A stretch of DNA of 64,000 nucleotides from Mortierella alpina (GCA_029449245.1 JANATF010000028.1:12501-76500); one strand, 5' to 3'. Numbered from the stretch's first letter, positions 11,101 through 22,556 are shown. Notes: generated from the letters alone by a model not told the origin. Program-made: numbers and translations.

Positions 11101-13993
11101 TGATCTTGCTATTCCTACTTTGAATCAGAGGACTCTCGTCAAAGAGCCATCGGTTGTCCAGTTCCTAGCCGAGTACGTCCAAGACGATTGTGTTTTCAAG
11201 CAAGGACTCTATCAGATTCTCGAGAAGTCCAAAACCGACGCTGATGTAAGTCAGGCAGCAGCGAACGCCATAACGATTCTGGTGCAAGCTGGTGTCCGAT
11301 TCTCTGGGCAAGACTTGCGAGGTATCCGGGTCCCAGGTTCCAACCTCAGCTTTGGAGTCTTTGATTCTGCAGAACTGCAAGGAGCAGACCTTCAAGACGC
11401 TTGCTTACAGGGCGCGTGGTTTCGACAAGCCGACCTGAGTGGGGCGCGACTACATGGAGCCTGGTTTGGGGAATGGCCTGCACTCAGCGATGAGAAGATG
11501 GTGGGAGCGTTCGCTTACTCGTCGGACGGAAGCACATTTTTGGCCAGCACCGAACGAGGCTCCATTCAAGTGTACAACACCTCGACCTGGTCCGTCTCTG
11601 ACCCCCTGGAGGGGCACGTCCAACCCGTGAGGCATATCAAGTTTTCACCCAATGGCTCCACAGTCGCTACTGGTGGTGACGACAATACCGTGATACTGTG
11701 GGATCTCAGGACCAGTCGGTGTCTGCACGCAATGGAGGGGCACGAAGGAGTGATCTCAGGGCTGGCTTTTGCGCCCTGCGGCAAGCAGCTTGCTTCGTGC
11801 AGCAAGGATAACAAAGTACGACTCTGGGTCGTTCAGACAGGCGCACTGGAGCATGTCATTAGAGTTCCTGACGAATGCGCAGAACAGGATTGGGATGAAG
11901 ATATGTACTATGACCCCGACAACTATCCGTGGCAAGATGAGATAGGACTTTCTGGTGTCACCTATTCTCCTAATGGCCTAGTCTTGGCGACCTGCATTCC
12001 CCACCAATCTTTGCGACTCTGGAGTGTTGAAACCAAAGAGTGCCTCCGCGTTTTGAAGGATGACTCGCAAGCAGTGAATGGTATGGCCTTCTCTATCGAT
12101 GGGAAACGGATATCGTCCTCCGGATTCAGTGGCAGTATAGTTACCTGGGATACCGCCTCTGGTGATAGGCTGACTATATGGGAACCAGAGGTATTTGGGC
12201 GTATCTGGTCCATGACTTACTCTCCCAACGGACAGCAACTCGCTTGTGCAGGAGATGACGGGATGATCAGTCTTTTGTATCCAGAAGCAGGACCCTCGGG
12301 CCATCGCAGTCTTCGTGGCCATGTTAGAAACGTCTACGACATTGTTTACTCGTCCGATGGATCTCGGATTGCCACTGCAGGCGAGGACAAAACTATACGC
12401 CTCTGGGATGCTCATAATGGTACACCAGGACCTGTTCTCAAAGGCCACTCCGAAGCAGTGGAGAGAATAACGTTTTCTCCTAACGGATCGCAAATCGCAT
12501 CCGGTGGCGGCAGGGACAAAATAATTCGCCTGTGGGATGTCCAGCCATCGATCATGTTGCATCGGCAATACCAATTCACCTCGAGACATATACGAGCGGT
12601 GCGGAAGGTGCTATTCTTACCTGGCGGTCGATACACTGCCTCTCAATCTGAGGACACTGTTTGCATATGGGATCGCTATACAGGAAAGCTTTGTCACCCA
12701 CTTGACACCCCTGAGGACACAATGACACTCGAGGATATATCTCCCTGCGGACTCGAAGTCGCCACAGTGGTCGCGGACAGCCGTTCACAGGACTATTGCT
12801 TGCAGCTATGGAATACCCAGACGGGTGTCAGCGAAATGACGTTGCCCATAGAAGAATTTCTGTGCCAGGTCGCCTATTCGCCTGATGGTCTTAGGATGGC
12901 ATTCGCTTACTCTCTAGGTGAAGGCTACGTCCGGATTTGGAACCGACGCACAGCCCAATTCGAAAAATCGTTGTCAGCCAGCGACGATGATGGTGACTTG
13001 ATCAAGATACTTTTTTCACCCAACCAAGGCTGTCAGTTAGCCGTGGCCCGAATTGGGATGATCAGTCTCTGGGATATGGCGACCTATCGACCTCAACCTC
13101 ACCGACTCAAGGTTCCTTCAGTCCACACCATCATGACTTATTCACAGGATGGTACAGTCCTTTGGACTTGCTCCACAGGCGCCGGTATCATCCATTCATG
13201 GGACACCGCCAGAGGGAGTTGCATCACGACCATCACGATTGGGTCTGTCATCCCCAAGGCCTTTTCTAGAGATGGATCCAGACTGATTGCACTGATTCAG
13301 ATGGAAGGGCATTCTAAGGTCGCGGCTTATAGTGTGATGAGTGGCGGGCTTCTTTGGATGCTGGGTGATGCCACGGCTGAGACGCTTGTGGATCTCTCCG
13401 TCGATGGCAAAATGCTAGCCACTTGTTTCGACGATAACATTGTCCGTGTGTGGGATCTGTCCAGCGGTTGTCAAGTCGCCGAGATTATGAAATTAGATGG
13501 GGACACGAAAGTCTCGGCTCTTTGCTGGGATAAGACGGCGAGCCCAACCTCCACAACACATACTCAGGAGGGAGGAAAAGGAAGAGAAGAAGGAGGACTC
13601 GAATTGATCGTTGGCCGGACAGATGGAGACATTGGCGTCTGGAAACTGCTACGGACGGAAGGATCCGAGCACGGATCGTCATCGTCGTCATCTGTAAACA
13701 AATCATCTGCCAAGAAAACAGAGACCAAGGTCAAGACCGTTCAAGAAAGCACCCAGGGAGAACTCGCCAACAGCATAAGAAAAAAGGACATTCGGATGAA
13801 TAGAGCGAAGGGGAAGGAGGAAGGGGAAGAAGGAGCAATTTATAGATTGACCTTTCAATGGACCTCAGCTTCAGGAAAACTCAACGCTCAGGAGGCTTCG
13901 ATACAAGACGCCGAGGGTCTCAGCAAAGCCAACGCTCGATTACTGAAACAGAATGGCGCCCAAGGTAACCCAGCCATGGCTCTTGGATTTTAA
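8150..13993 (+). CDS. NACHT-pentapeptide-WD40 STAND NTPase (NLR-like), separated from its N-terminus by E1
   Basis: This frame holds nearly all of a STAND-type signalling ATPase. The host part begins at 8186. An alpha-helical N-terminal half (about residues 150-600) precedes a NACHT domain with Walker A GDSGAGKST (10049-10075) and Walker B LICDGYDE (about 10258-10281). A pentapeptide-repeat stretch follows (about 11300-11470, A(D/W)LxxA-type), then about 14-16 WD40 repeats to about 13660, many ending in (L/V)WD. The C-terminus is Ser/Lys/Glu rich and ends GAQGNPAMALGF. In fungi such proteins are NLR-like sensors: WD40 repeats recognise a ligand and NACHT drives ATP-dependent assembly; the effector part is not recognisable here. 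The first 12 codons (8150-8185) come from the antisense strand of the E1 LTR, so a slightly altered protein could still be made if the LTR provides a promoter. The true start is at 1220. Confidence 0.9.
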   Translation: MYLLLDSGEYCTKSTSYPRVRKRDKFFKVFRSAKPVVQLNTQPLRPETKNHRIQSASTGAKGDDSNGASSVRTSNPGPKTLSTAEKAKTLSYAFSKNIVKPAAKIVLPKFRGRIDNTPQLALCGGLLLKSSALRPPNEMGLEHDLDQKKEAEATQDASTDAPTDDAHRDWIMAMAQNPVEQNHIRWLLARMVEEFSKGAVKWSTAVTEIVLLGAVLDREQYHKLLSCFIFEFGKSPVLDEDLLYGLVQLVQCASGGYLESDDLIKILSILKTRLQQTDLHSITYQYHLTLAVSRVLDVVAKQEIKDLNRVELHESLGTLLSGMRECSDPFLIYQASYAFQALQCVPVNETVLQAVMRHSGAVAQSLICISGVVSLNLSGFLDGLGQLHKTLTETIAITKSAMEGAQSLIANGQDVFEAVKNGIRSGRQRSWYTAIVGAGALVQEGRLADFKAVVFEAVCRQDPEFQWGICQLLGEIAMDPTWECTTRQEAVDFLVVLYTTNDPDWGQDASVKMWMLTILRLVSVSSDQAVTVPAFLQQDVDEAEADKFAKPYPLRCRLPLPEVSSLLSRVQKIPPVERKLDQLRARQCREHGQKVYIPPRAKASFQTPDREALPLMNLVKEFLVSDQQVFLVLGDSGAGKSTFNRRLEQELWEEYKEGGFIPLFINLPAINDPRQDMIDKQLRIHNFSKTEIKELKDYRQMVLICDGYDETNLRDNLHQTNMLNQEGQRNTKMIISCRSTYLGQDYRDQFQPQGKDAYDNSVASLYAETVIVPFSSDQIEGYVNQFVRDPEVHKLMDGSPIWSAEDYMDKLKSIPNMIELVKNPFLLSLSLRALPGMVKDSIDLDNVRVTRLSLYDSFVGQWLEVNKRRLNKMRLSVQEKRALKDLQDEGFTPIAINFLKNLAAAIFREQDGNPVVQYLPSSDRVTWKVKFFGPQPDITLLREASPLSRAGLRHQFIHRSLLEYFYARHIYETNQTDLVSDVSRDLAIPTLNQRTLVKEPSVVQFLAEYVQDDCVFKQGLYQILEKSKTDADVSQAAANAITILVQAGVRFSGQDLRGIRVPGSNLSFGVFDSAELQGADLQDACLQGAWFRQADLSGARLHGAWFGEWPALSDEKMVGAFAYSSDGSTFLASTERGSIQVYNTSTWSVSDPLEGHVQPVRHIKFSPNGSTVATGGDDNTVILWDLRTSRCLHAMEGHEGVISGLAFAPCGKQLASCSKDNKVRLWVVQTGALEHVIRVPDECAEQDWDEDMYYDPDNYPWQDEIGLSGVTYSPNGLVLATCIPHQSLRLWSVETKECLRVLKDDSQAVNGMAFSIDGKRISSSGFSGSIVTWDTASGDRLTIWEPEVFGRIWSMTYSPNGQQLACAGDDGMISLLYPEAGPSGHRSLRGHVRNVYDIVYSSDGSRIATAGEDKTIRLWDAHNGTPGPVLKGHSEAVERITFSPNGSQIASGGGRDKIIRLWDVQPSIMLHRQYQFTSRHIRAVRKVLFLPGGRYTASQSEDTVCIWDRYTGKLCHPLDTPEDTMTLEDISPCGLEVATVVADSRSQDYCLQLWNTQTGVSEMTLPIEEFLCQVAYSPDGLRMAFAYSLGEGYVRIWNRRTAQFEKSLSASDDDGDLIKILFSPNQGCQLAVARIGMISLWDMATYRPQPHRLKVPSVHTIMTYSQDGTVLWTCSTGAGIIHSWDTARGSCITTITIGSVIPKAFSRDGSRLIALIQMEGHSKVAAYSVMSGGLLWMLGDATAETLVDLSVDGKMLATCFDDNIVRVWDLSSGCQVAEIMKLDGDTKVSALCWDKTASPTSTTHTQEGGKGREEGGLELIVGRTDGDIGVWKLLRTEGSEHGSSSSSSVNKSSAKKTETKVKTVQESTQGELANSIRKKDIRMNRAKGKEEGEEGAIYRLTFQWTSASGKLNAQEASIQDAEGLSKANARLLKQNGAQGNPAMALGF

Positions 13994-15150
13994 CAAGCTC
14001 TCAAGAGAAGCGATTCTGGCTAAGGATGTGCTGCCACGCTTCAATAGTCAGACCAAAGGAGACCACGCCGCGATGCAGGATAGTGCGAGGGAGACTGGAG
14101 AGGAACGAGAGAGGAAGGTCATGAAGAATAGTACAGTCGAGCAGGAATTAGAGGATCGAGAGGATTAGGTTACACAGAAGGAAACTGAACAAGGTGGACC
14201 AATAATAAAGGAAACGATGAGAATATCGAAAGATCGAAAAGACCGATTGCACCCCGGAATGTTATGTTTTGGGGGTGTTGGGCACTGAGACGTACATCCC
14301 TTTTATTTCATCAGAGACATAGCCTGGCGCGCTAAGGTCCCGTACCTGGTGCCTACTTATGCTGACGGGTCAGCTAGAATAAATAAACCTTCTGCTCTTA
14401 TTGATCAAGAATTGATATCCGAAAGTGGTATCATGCGACAAAAGGAGCACGTGGCCATCACACTGCCAAAGGCGCAGATTACATATAATAACTAGGACTG
14501 AAAGAACAGACATTGAAAAATGACTTTCGACTATTGCATCTTGACCTGTCTTACCATACCCTCGAATTTTTCCTCAGTTCCCTTGAAATTTTCTTGGTGC
14601 AACCATGGTACTCTCCCACAGCACACGCCCAATCCGTACAACGTGCATTCGGATCTATCACGCAGCACCCGCTCTCAGGTTCTAGAGAGGCATGCCTTTT
14701 CTTTTTTTCTGAAATTTTTTACCCATATCTCACTTTTCTCTTTCCCCTTTCATCCATCCATATCATGCATTTGCTTTCCCAATAGCTCCCACATAAAGAA
14801 AGATTCAGAGGAGGAAGTGCTATTTTTCATAAATCCGACCACACCAACAGCCACTTTCGCTTCGACCGTGCATCCTTTGTTTCCTCCTTCTGACCAGAAA
14901 ACTTCCAAAGCAACAGCTTTGGTAAGTCCTATTCTCTCGCTTTCCTCTTTTCATGTATGTCCCGCGGGAGGATATGGGTTTGCTTCCCTATGGATCAACT
15001 GGCCATGCCATAAGCCTGCTTAACAAACACCAACTAAGAAAACAATCTAACGGTCATTTAAAAATTTGTGCTTTTCGTTTCCCCATTTTTTCTAGACGTC
15101 TCCTCTCTTCTACGTCTCCTCAACATCTTCTGTCTTTCACCGTTGTAAAA
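13994..15150 (+). other. Intergenic region and leader of the channel gene
   Basis: No gene is supported. A short frame at 13953-14168 overlaps the end of the NLR gene but has no domain. About 14270-14500 carries a few words shared with the E1 LTR (TAGCCTGGCGCG), too weak to call a relic. A C/T-rich stretch from about 14690 precedes the next gene, and a plausible leader intron runs from donor GTAAGT at 14922 to acceptor TAG at 15095. Confidence 0.4.
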
Positions 15151-18100
15151 ATGTCAAAGTTATACGACGACCACGTTATCGTGGACTTATCCGTAGCCTC
15201 CTCTGGCAATCGCGACGGCGACAATAGCATCAACGATAAAAAGAAGAATGGCCAGACCGCCACCTCCACCTCGACTGAAGCACTTCGATCTTGTTCCAAT
15301 TCTAAGGACAAACAGGAGCCAGCTGCCACAGCACTATTGTCGCAGCAATATCAGCAGCAGCAAAAACTGCCCCCGTACTCGATCGTTCCAGAAATTATCA
15401 CCCCTGAAAAGGGAGCCGTCGGTGCAGTCAAGGTAAATAAAAATTATGTTTCTCAATGTTCTGCGCTCTTCTGAGTGCTCGAGACGAGCCGATGGATTCA
15501 CCAACAGTTTTCATTTTTACATAAATACATAAATGCAATGAAATAGTTCACGGCCTCGATAAGGGCCTTTAAAGCCTCGGGTAACTACAGCGCCATCTGG
15601 AGCGTCTCCGTCCCGGCTTTTAGTCGCATTGGACAAGGGACGAAAGCGACTTTAAATTTCACAGCAGTGAGTTTTTTTATGTTTGTTGCTCACAGGAAGG
15701 AAAGTAGACTAAGCAACAACCATTCTCAAATGCCATTCTTTGATTAATTTACTATTTAGAGCCATGGCGGTTGTCTGGAGGTATCGAGCTTGTGGAAGGA
15801 ATTAAAACAAGACCAATGTAAACAACAAGAACAACAAAGTCAGTAACCGAGCAGGCTGAAAAATATGAGAGAGGATGTCTGACGGGAGGGAAGGCTTTTG
15901 GAGGACTAACATTCGTTTTTTCTTTTGTTTTTTGTTCTCCTATTCCTCTCCCAAAAAGCTCGGACAGTTCGCTTTCGACTCGACACAAAGATCCACGTCG
16001 AGAAAGACCATCAACTAAAGGCTTCGCTCGACTTGTGTTTCGAGCTTGTGGACCGATTCAAGGGAGCCAACAATACCAGTAGCAGTCATGATATTGTCGA
16101 AACGATCGATGACAGTGCTCCAAGTCCAGGCATGGCTTTTCTATTCGAGATGAAACCTAGCGACCCCAAATCGGAAGAGCAAGAGAAGGGGCAGGAGCAA
16201 AAGCAAGACGGCCCCTCAATTCTCGTACTGCCCGTTACTCGCAGAATCGACACGCCACTGACGCTCGTCCCACCTTCGATCCGGGAGGACTTTCGAAATG
16301 TTTATATCTTGGTGACTGCGGTTTCTCAGGATGAAAAAACTGTGGTTACAGTTTCTAGAAAGAGCCATGGAGCGGAGTTCATTTTGGATCTGTGGGATTT
16401 GAACGGCTACTACAGCTATATCAACAAAAAGGAGAAGAAAGAGTTGGTCAAGTCAGGACGACCAGTGGCATGGACAACGTTCACGATCGATGGAGCAGAA
16501 ACGGTCGACATATCGTTCCTCGATGTCGCCCTGTCGAGCAATGGAGAGCTTGTGGCAATATTTGATAAACCACGCGACACGACTTCGTGGAAGCTTTTCG
16601 AAGATGGGTTCTCGACTGGAAAGTTTCCATTGAGAGTGTTTCAACGTAAGTCAGCAACAACAGTCATGGCAGGAGCAGCAGCAGAAGTTACGGCAGTCAG
16701 ACAACAGATGCCTGAAAAGGGAAAGCTGGCAGTTGGTAGTGGTGGTGGCGGTGGTTGTGATGGTAGTAAACAAGCTGTCCTTCCGAGCAAAGAGTTGGAG
16801 GAAGTGCAGTACGAGAAGGTATCCCCACTTTTTACTTTTGCCGGATTTGCAAAGTTTCAACACCGTTCGGAGCACCGCAGCAGCGGCAACTGGCAGTCAA
16901 CAAAAGCGCATGAGTTTGTCCTAGTCACTTGCAACGGCCGCTGCTTGGAGGTGTATGAAGCTCGTACAGGACTCAAGCTGCTATACACCGTATCCCTCAC
17001 CGCGCTCTCGCTCAACGGAGGCCGTTACAGATCTTACAGGCTATTGATGAAGACCCTTCAAAACTCAATGTTTGTCTGGTACGTGGCTGCGCACAACGAG
17101 ATCTCGATTTGGAACTGGCGGACGGGAAAGAACGTTGGGTATTTCCCAAAAGGATCCAATCCAGTCTTGTCCACGGATGAATCTATACTCGTCCTGTTTC
17201 ATAACTTCCTCGTCTGCACCTATTCGACAAAGAACGGACAATTAAAGGGCCTCAGGACAAGTATTGCATGGGATTACTGCGTGGACGAGCGCTTCCAGTA
17301 CTGGCATAATGTTCTTTCTCAAGGGAATGGACGGCTGGCGATGCTCCAAATAGACGATGCTCATGAGTCTGGCAATAGCACTTCGGAACTTGTTCGATAT
17401 GTCAACATGCATAATGTGGAGGACATTCAAGAGAACGCCGTGGCTATCCCTCTCGGGTCTTGGCCGATCCATGTGCTGCCAGCAACAACACTGGATCAGC
17501 ATAACGCCATCGGGTCAGCGATTGTTAGTACATACAAGACAGTCCAGGTGTTGAACCTCGAACCCGACAAAACAACAACAACAGCAACGGCGACAGCAAC
17601 AGTTTGTGGGCCAGAATGCTCAGAGTCCTGGAAGCATGGTCCAAAGCGAAACAGTGTCTATGATGAGAAGCAGCGGTGCACATTCCGATTCATTAGCGAC
17701 TACAAGAAGGGGCTCACTCGTCTTGTCCGCACACGCGGTACAGGTGGATCAAACACCCGTGGAGTGATACTACTCGAGCTGCCGTTTCGAGAAGAAAGAT
17801 CTCCGGGTTGGATTTTTGTGGAAGGTCGGAACCAATGTTATGTCTTCACGGAATACGCCTTTGAGCTGTGGCAGCTACCAACAGCTGCAATCGACCGGTG
17901 CAGATTGTTGGGAGTCGGATACACGCATGAGACTTCCATGGACTACGGCCGGTTTGTTTGTACGCTAGGAGGCTTCCACGGTCACGATGGAGACGAGACA
18001 GTCTCGAGCTTTGGGGCATCTGAGAGGGAGCTTTCAGGACGGGCGAACATAATCGCGATTCGGCACAATATCAAGTGGTACACTGACCACTTTGATACAC

Positions 18101-20872
18101 TCCCTATAACCTACCAAATGGCCGTGGTCGAATTTATCGCTCGCCACATCAACAAGGATCCAGGCCTTAGTGATGCCAACACCATCGTGGACAAGTCAAA
18201 AACGTCTTTTATGTGGAAGATTGTTCTCGAATGTGTTCGCTCTGGCAAGGACACACTTCTCCTAGGCGTCCTGGGATCTAGCAACCATATTGGATACTGG
18301 ACACCAAGCTCGGACGAGTTCTCTGCCAACGCCGAAAAGGATATGATTGCCCACTTGATCGATGAACTCAAGTTGCCCGTGGCCGAGATCCTGATCGATT
18401 ATTGCCTCGCAAAAGCTCACTCGACCGACCCGGTGTTGCTCGAAAAGCTGATGATCAGTGTTCCACACCTTATACCCAAGCACCCGGACGTAGCCTTGAA
18501 TATTGCCCGACGAGCTGCATTCCTTCCAGTCTTGAACCGAGATCAGCTTCTGCAGCAGGCAGTCTACAACGGAGACCAGTGGCGACCGGGCAAATTTTGG
18601 GTGCCAGCAAAAACAAAGCTGTATGAGGTGATTGACCAGAACCCAGTCTTTCATCGCCTTGACCGGTTGATTATTTTGGACAGCAACAAGACCCAGAACC
18701 TCAACAACCAGCTGAAATTGTTGCCAGTGACAGCTGAGACGGTGAAAAAGAATGCCGACATCAAGGCCAGTCTGTATATGGCTCCGTTCTCCCTGGCTTG
18801 GACGATTCAAGGAAGCGAAGACAGCAGCGAAAAGGCGAAGAAGGACAGAGACGTACTAAGTGGCCAGGCTGTCGACAAGGACCAGCTATTGCCGACAAAG
18901 ACGACGAACCTAGAGATGGGAGCGAAACCAACGACGGTCACAGCTGGCGCAACTCTCGTACTTCGAATGATCTGGCACTTTGTCTTTCCATTTCACAGGG
19001 TCTTTATTCGCAGCAACTACGACGATCTCCAAGCCTATGACAATCCTGCCTTTTCGGCTTTGATGACCTACAAATGGACCAGATTTGCTCGATATTTTTG
19101 GTGCCTTCGAATGTTGTTCCAAATCTCGTACGAGGTTTTGGTTCTCGTCGTGACACTGTTTCAGCTCTATGGAGATGAAGAGCAGCGAACTGATCTGGAT
19201 GGCGGATACATCGCTATTATTGTGCTCGGCTACATGCTGCTACATCTCGAGTTTCAGCAGATGCGGGCAGGCATTGGCCAATACTTTTCGTAAGCGTTGC
19301 TTTACTCTTTTTTTTCTTTTCCTGAATCCAAATCATTCACGAGTCTAATCGCTCCTTTTTTCCATAATGTGTTCAAGATCGTTCTACAACTACGTTGATC
19401 TCTGTGCGTATGTGATCCCGATAGTCTCGAGTTGTATCCTGATTGCCATTTCCGATCATATCGTCGCTTTGCGAGCTATGAGTTTCTCGGTGGTCCTCAT
19501 CTACATCCATTTTGTAAGTTCTTTTTAACAATCCAGTCTTCAGGAGACACCGTTCATGCAGTATATTGAGCGAATTGTCTTTCCTTTTCTCCTTTCCTCA
19601 AAAAAGATCTTTGAGCTCCGAGTGTTCAGGAACGTATGCCGAGTAGTCACGATCGTGGTCAATATTCTCTCCCACATTCCCGCATTCTTCATCATCCTAG
19701 CCATCTTTATCCTTTCCTTCGCGCACTCGATCAATCATTTGACAGAGATCAACTTCCGAGCTGTCAAGTGTAAGCCTGATCCGGAGGATGCGACTTCTCT
19801 CTCGATTTGTAATGCGCAACGGGTGGAGTTCCCGAGGAATTACCTGCAGTCTATCTCTGCGACTTATTTCTTCATGGTAAAGCGACGCGCAAGTGCTGCA
19901 AATGTCCACGATTTCGTTACTTTACGTATGCCTGACATCTGACTTATACCTCTCCAGACAGGCAATTATAGCCCGGTGCAGACTTCGTTAATGAAGGGAC
20001 ATTGGACAATTCAGTTGATGGTCAGCCTATTCTTCTTTCTCACCGCTGTACTGATGATGAACGTTGTTATTGGTAAGCATGTATTTCTCGTTCTTTCTCG
20101 CGCTCCGTATTTTTATTCCGCTGTTCTATTTTTCTTTATCTGAACTTATCTCTGCTCATTTTTCCCATTTCCTATAGCGCTTATGAACGGTGTTTACACC
20201 GACACGATCCTTACTGTGGACCAAATCTGGCTCAAGAACAGACTCGGTCTAATTGCGGAAGCCGAGAACTTGTCGTTTTTCTTGCCCTATTTCAGAAATC
20301 ATTTCGATTATTTTCCCAAATGGGTGTACTACACGGCTACTGATAAGGAAGTGGAGGAGTATCGGAAGAGGTACGGGATGGATGAGATAAAAATGAGGTC
20401 TGTATTTCGCTCGGAGAACGACGAGGAAGAAGTGGAGGAAGAGGTGGAAGAAGAGGTGGAAGAGGACAGTGAGACGGATGATGATGATGGTATTGATAAC
20501 GATGCTAACGGCGAGGAGGAGGAGGAGGAGGAGCAGGAGGAGGAGGAAAAGATAGAAGACAAAATATCTAGTTCTGATATTGCCGCCATCACCACCACCG
20601 CCACTGGTCAAAACGCGACCGATTCAACCCTGCCATCAGCGTCTCCTGAAGCTCAAGATCTTGTCAAAGCACTCAAAGCCGAACTATGCGAGATCAAGGA
20701 CCGGTTGGCTGTCCATGATGAGCTTTGGAAAGCGGAGAGGAAGAATCAACAGGAACGACTCGAACAGCAGGATCTAGAGAAGAAGGACGAAAGAGCGTTA
20801 CATGATCAACGACATCGAAAGGTGGAGGAGATGTTAATGCAGATTTTGTTGATTAACCAGAGACCTGCCTAA
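15151..20872 (+). CDS. Predicted cation channel (ion transport domain) with large N-terminal propeller-like region
   Basis: Eight exons give one frame of 1,675 residues: 15151-15432, 15547-15666, 15760-15838, 15959-19289, 19378-19513, 19607-19876, 19958-20072, 20178-20872; all introns are GT-AG and phases agree. The long exon 4 is soluble and looks like divergent beta-propeller repeats (for example LDLWDLNG, ISIWNWRTG, FELWQLP). Membrane segments begin near 19080 and continue through exons 5-7; exon 6 holds a probable S5, and a pore-like stretch (SISATYFFM, TGNYSPVQT) spans the exon 6/7 junction, followed by S6 (FFFLTAVLMMNVVIALMNG). The cytosolic tail has a Glu/Asp run (20420-20560) and a coiled coil (20650-20860). 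This layout resembles TRP/voltage-gated-like channels; ion selectivity cannot be read. The first three exon joins are less certain than the rest. Confidence 0.8.
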
Positions 20873-21328
20873 ATAGTAATTAAACGAAAGCTGGAGGGTG
20901 AAGACATGGGCCGCATGAAGGGAAGTAATCACCGGGAATTCAAGTCCAGATAAGAAGAATTTATTTATTTGCCAGGGGTCGGGATCTAAATAGGTTGGGG
21001 GTTAATTGACACCAGATCCCCGCCAGACGTGCAGGAGCGCCAAAAGCTACACCACTTTGGCTTGAATAAAGTAGCCGGCCAACTGCTTGTTGCAATTACA
21101 CTGCCTGCTACTTCTATGAAATAGCTGGTACTACACTTTGTTCAGAATCTGAGTGCCTGGGGTGCTCTATCTGGGTCGCATTGTGTCGAGCTCTCAGGTT
21201 CAGGCCTTACGTCCTTCGCCCAAAAATAACCTCTACGCAACCTGACGGGTCCGATGGCTCCTCTACTAGTCGAGATTTCGAGCCCGCATATTAAAATATC
21301 TCTTCCTCTTCCTTCCATTACGTTGAGC
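20873..21328. other. Intergenic region left of the 28S fragment
   Basis: No gene or repeat is recognised. An AATAAA at 21065 is a possible polyadenylation signal for the channel gene. The sequence changes abruptly into 28S rDNA at about 21329. Confidence 0.5.
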
Positions 21329-21361
<33 letters not shown>

Positions 21362-21760
21362 ATGAAATGTTGTTGCAATAGTAATTGAACTTAGTACGAG
21401 AGGAACCGTTCATTCGGATAATTGGTATTTGAGCCTGCTTGAGCAAGCAATGGCCCGAAGCTATCATCCGTTGGATTATGGCTGAACGCCTCTAAGTCAG
21501 AATCCGTGCTAGAACGCGACGATTACCGCCTTTTCCGATTTTTAGTTGAATACGAATAGACCTCCGGGTCCTGAATCATATTACGTGGGGTGGTCTTGTG
21601 GAGCGGAAAGGCTTCATGAGGCTCCTGCTAATGTTAATTTCAAATATTGGAAGAGATAAATCCATTGCAGACGACTTTTAAGCAACGGTGTATTGTAAGC
21701 AGTAGAGTAGCCTTGTTGCTACGATCTGCTGAGATTAAGCCCATTGTTCTATAGATTTGT
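21329..21760 (+). rRNA. 28S (25S) rRNA, 3'-terminal fragment, copy 1
   Basis: The stretch starts at ACCGTCGTGAGACAGG and includes the sarcin-ricin sequence AGTACGAGAGGAAC (about 21395-21408), GGATTATGGCTGAACGCC and the 3'-terminal helices, ending near GATTTGT. About 430 bp of a ~3.4 kb gene is present, so it is a fragment. About 30-60 bp of 3' external spacer is shared with copy 2 (57485-58057), so it came from rDNA rather than from processed rRNA. Confidence 0.93.
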
Positions 21761-22055
21761 TCGAAAGAACAACATCTCTCTCTCTTTTTTTTTCTTTCTC
21801 TGTGGTTCGAGAAGTTAAGGGCATTATTAAATGTCAACGATAGTTGGACTTGTGTGTATATTTGAAAATAAAGAAAAAGCTGTGTGATTTGACCGTATCC
21901 CCCCCTTCCGCCCGTCCCGCAAACTTTTTTGGTCAAACACGACTTTCTCAATCACTCTCTTTACAAACAAACACACAACAACCACAACAACCACAACCAC
22001 AAGAACAACAACAACAACAGCAAACAAGAAGAGCCCTCTCGAGAACCAAAAAAAA

Positions 22056-22556
22056 ATGACGATTTGGTTCGATTGGGAGACCGTGGTTACGGTCATTTCG
22101 GTCCCGTTCCTTGGATCCGAGAACGGCGAGAAGGTGATAAGAGGCAAATTCGAGGACAAAGATCTCGAGGAACATGTGGTGCTTCTGGTTTTTCCTTCTG
22201 AGAACGAGAATTGCCTCCACATGTGGGAAATATTAAAGTGCCTGGATCAAGCGGTCCTTGGCCAGAAGTTGACAGTGCGAGGTAGCATGAGCTGCCATCC
22301 GTACACCTCCATGCTCACCGCCGAGGCGCTGGAGCATTTAGAGTTGCACTTGCAAGAAGTCGGCGTCGTCCCCAAGCCGAACCAGCAGTTGCCCAGGATG
22401 ACAATATATCATGAGGGCAGGATGGTCTCTCCCGTAACGAGCAGGACGACTTCGGCCACGACCACGACGAGCACCGAAAGCTCGGTTTGGCCCTCGGAGC
22501 ACAAAGACGAGAGTCAACGCAAACGGGCCCGAGAAGAACAAGCCTGGCCGGGATAA
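22056..22556 (+). CDS. Hypothetical protein, 166 aa
   Basis: I do not recognise this protein. ATG 22056 follows a long A/C-rich leader (CAA/ACA repeats, 21961-22030) and an A-rich context, typical of an expressed fungal gene, and no intron is needed. The first ~115 residues look folded, with alternating hydrophobic and charged segments; the C-terminus is a Thr/Ser run followed by a basic stretch with KRAREE, a possible nuclear signal. The stop is TAA at 22554. It could be a lineage-specific gene. Confidence 0.55.
   Translation: MTIWFDWETVVTVISVPFLGSENGEKVIRGKFEDKDLEEHVVLLVFPSENENCLHMWEILKCLDQAVLGQKLTVRGSMSCHPYTSMLTAEALEHLELHLQEVGVVPKPNQQLPRMTIYHEGRMVSPVTSRTTSATTTTSTESSVWPSEHKDESQRKRAREEQAWPG

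Noticed and set aside
13953-14168. Additional exon of the NLR gene
   Set aside because: It would need a 34-nt intron, and the main frame already ends with a plausible C-terminus (LLKQNGAQGNPA...).
14270-14500. Solo LTR related to E1
   Set aside because: Only short shared words; no TG...CA boundaries or target duplication could be set.
20249-20611. Minus-strand genes opposite the acidic tail of the channel
   Set aside because: Leucine- and serine-rich shadows of the Glu/Asp codon run; no domains.
21329-21760. Complete rRNA gene or rDNA array
   Set aside because: Only the last ~430 bp of 28S are present, with unrelated sequence on the left.
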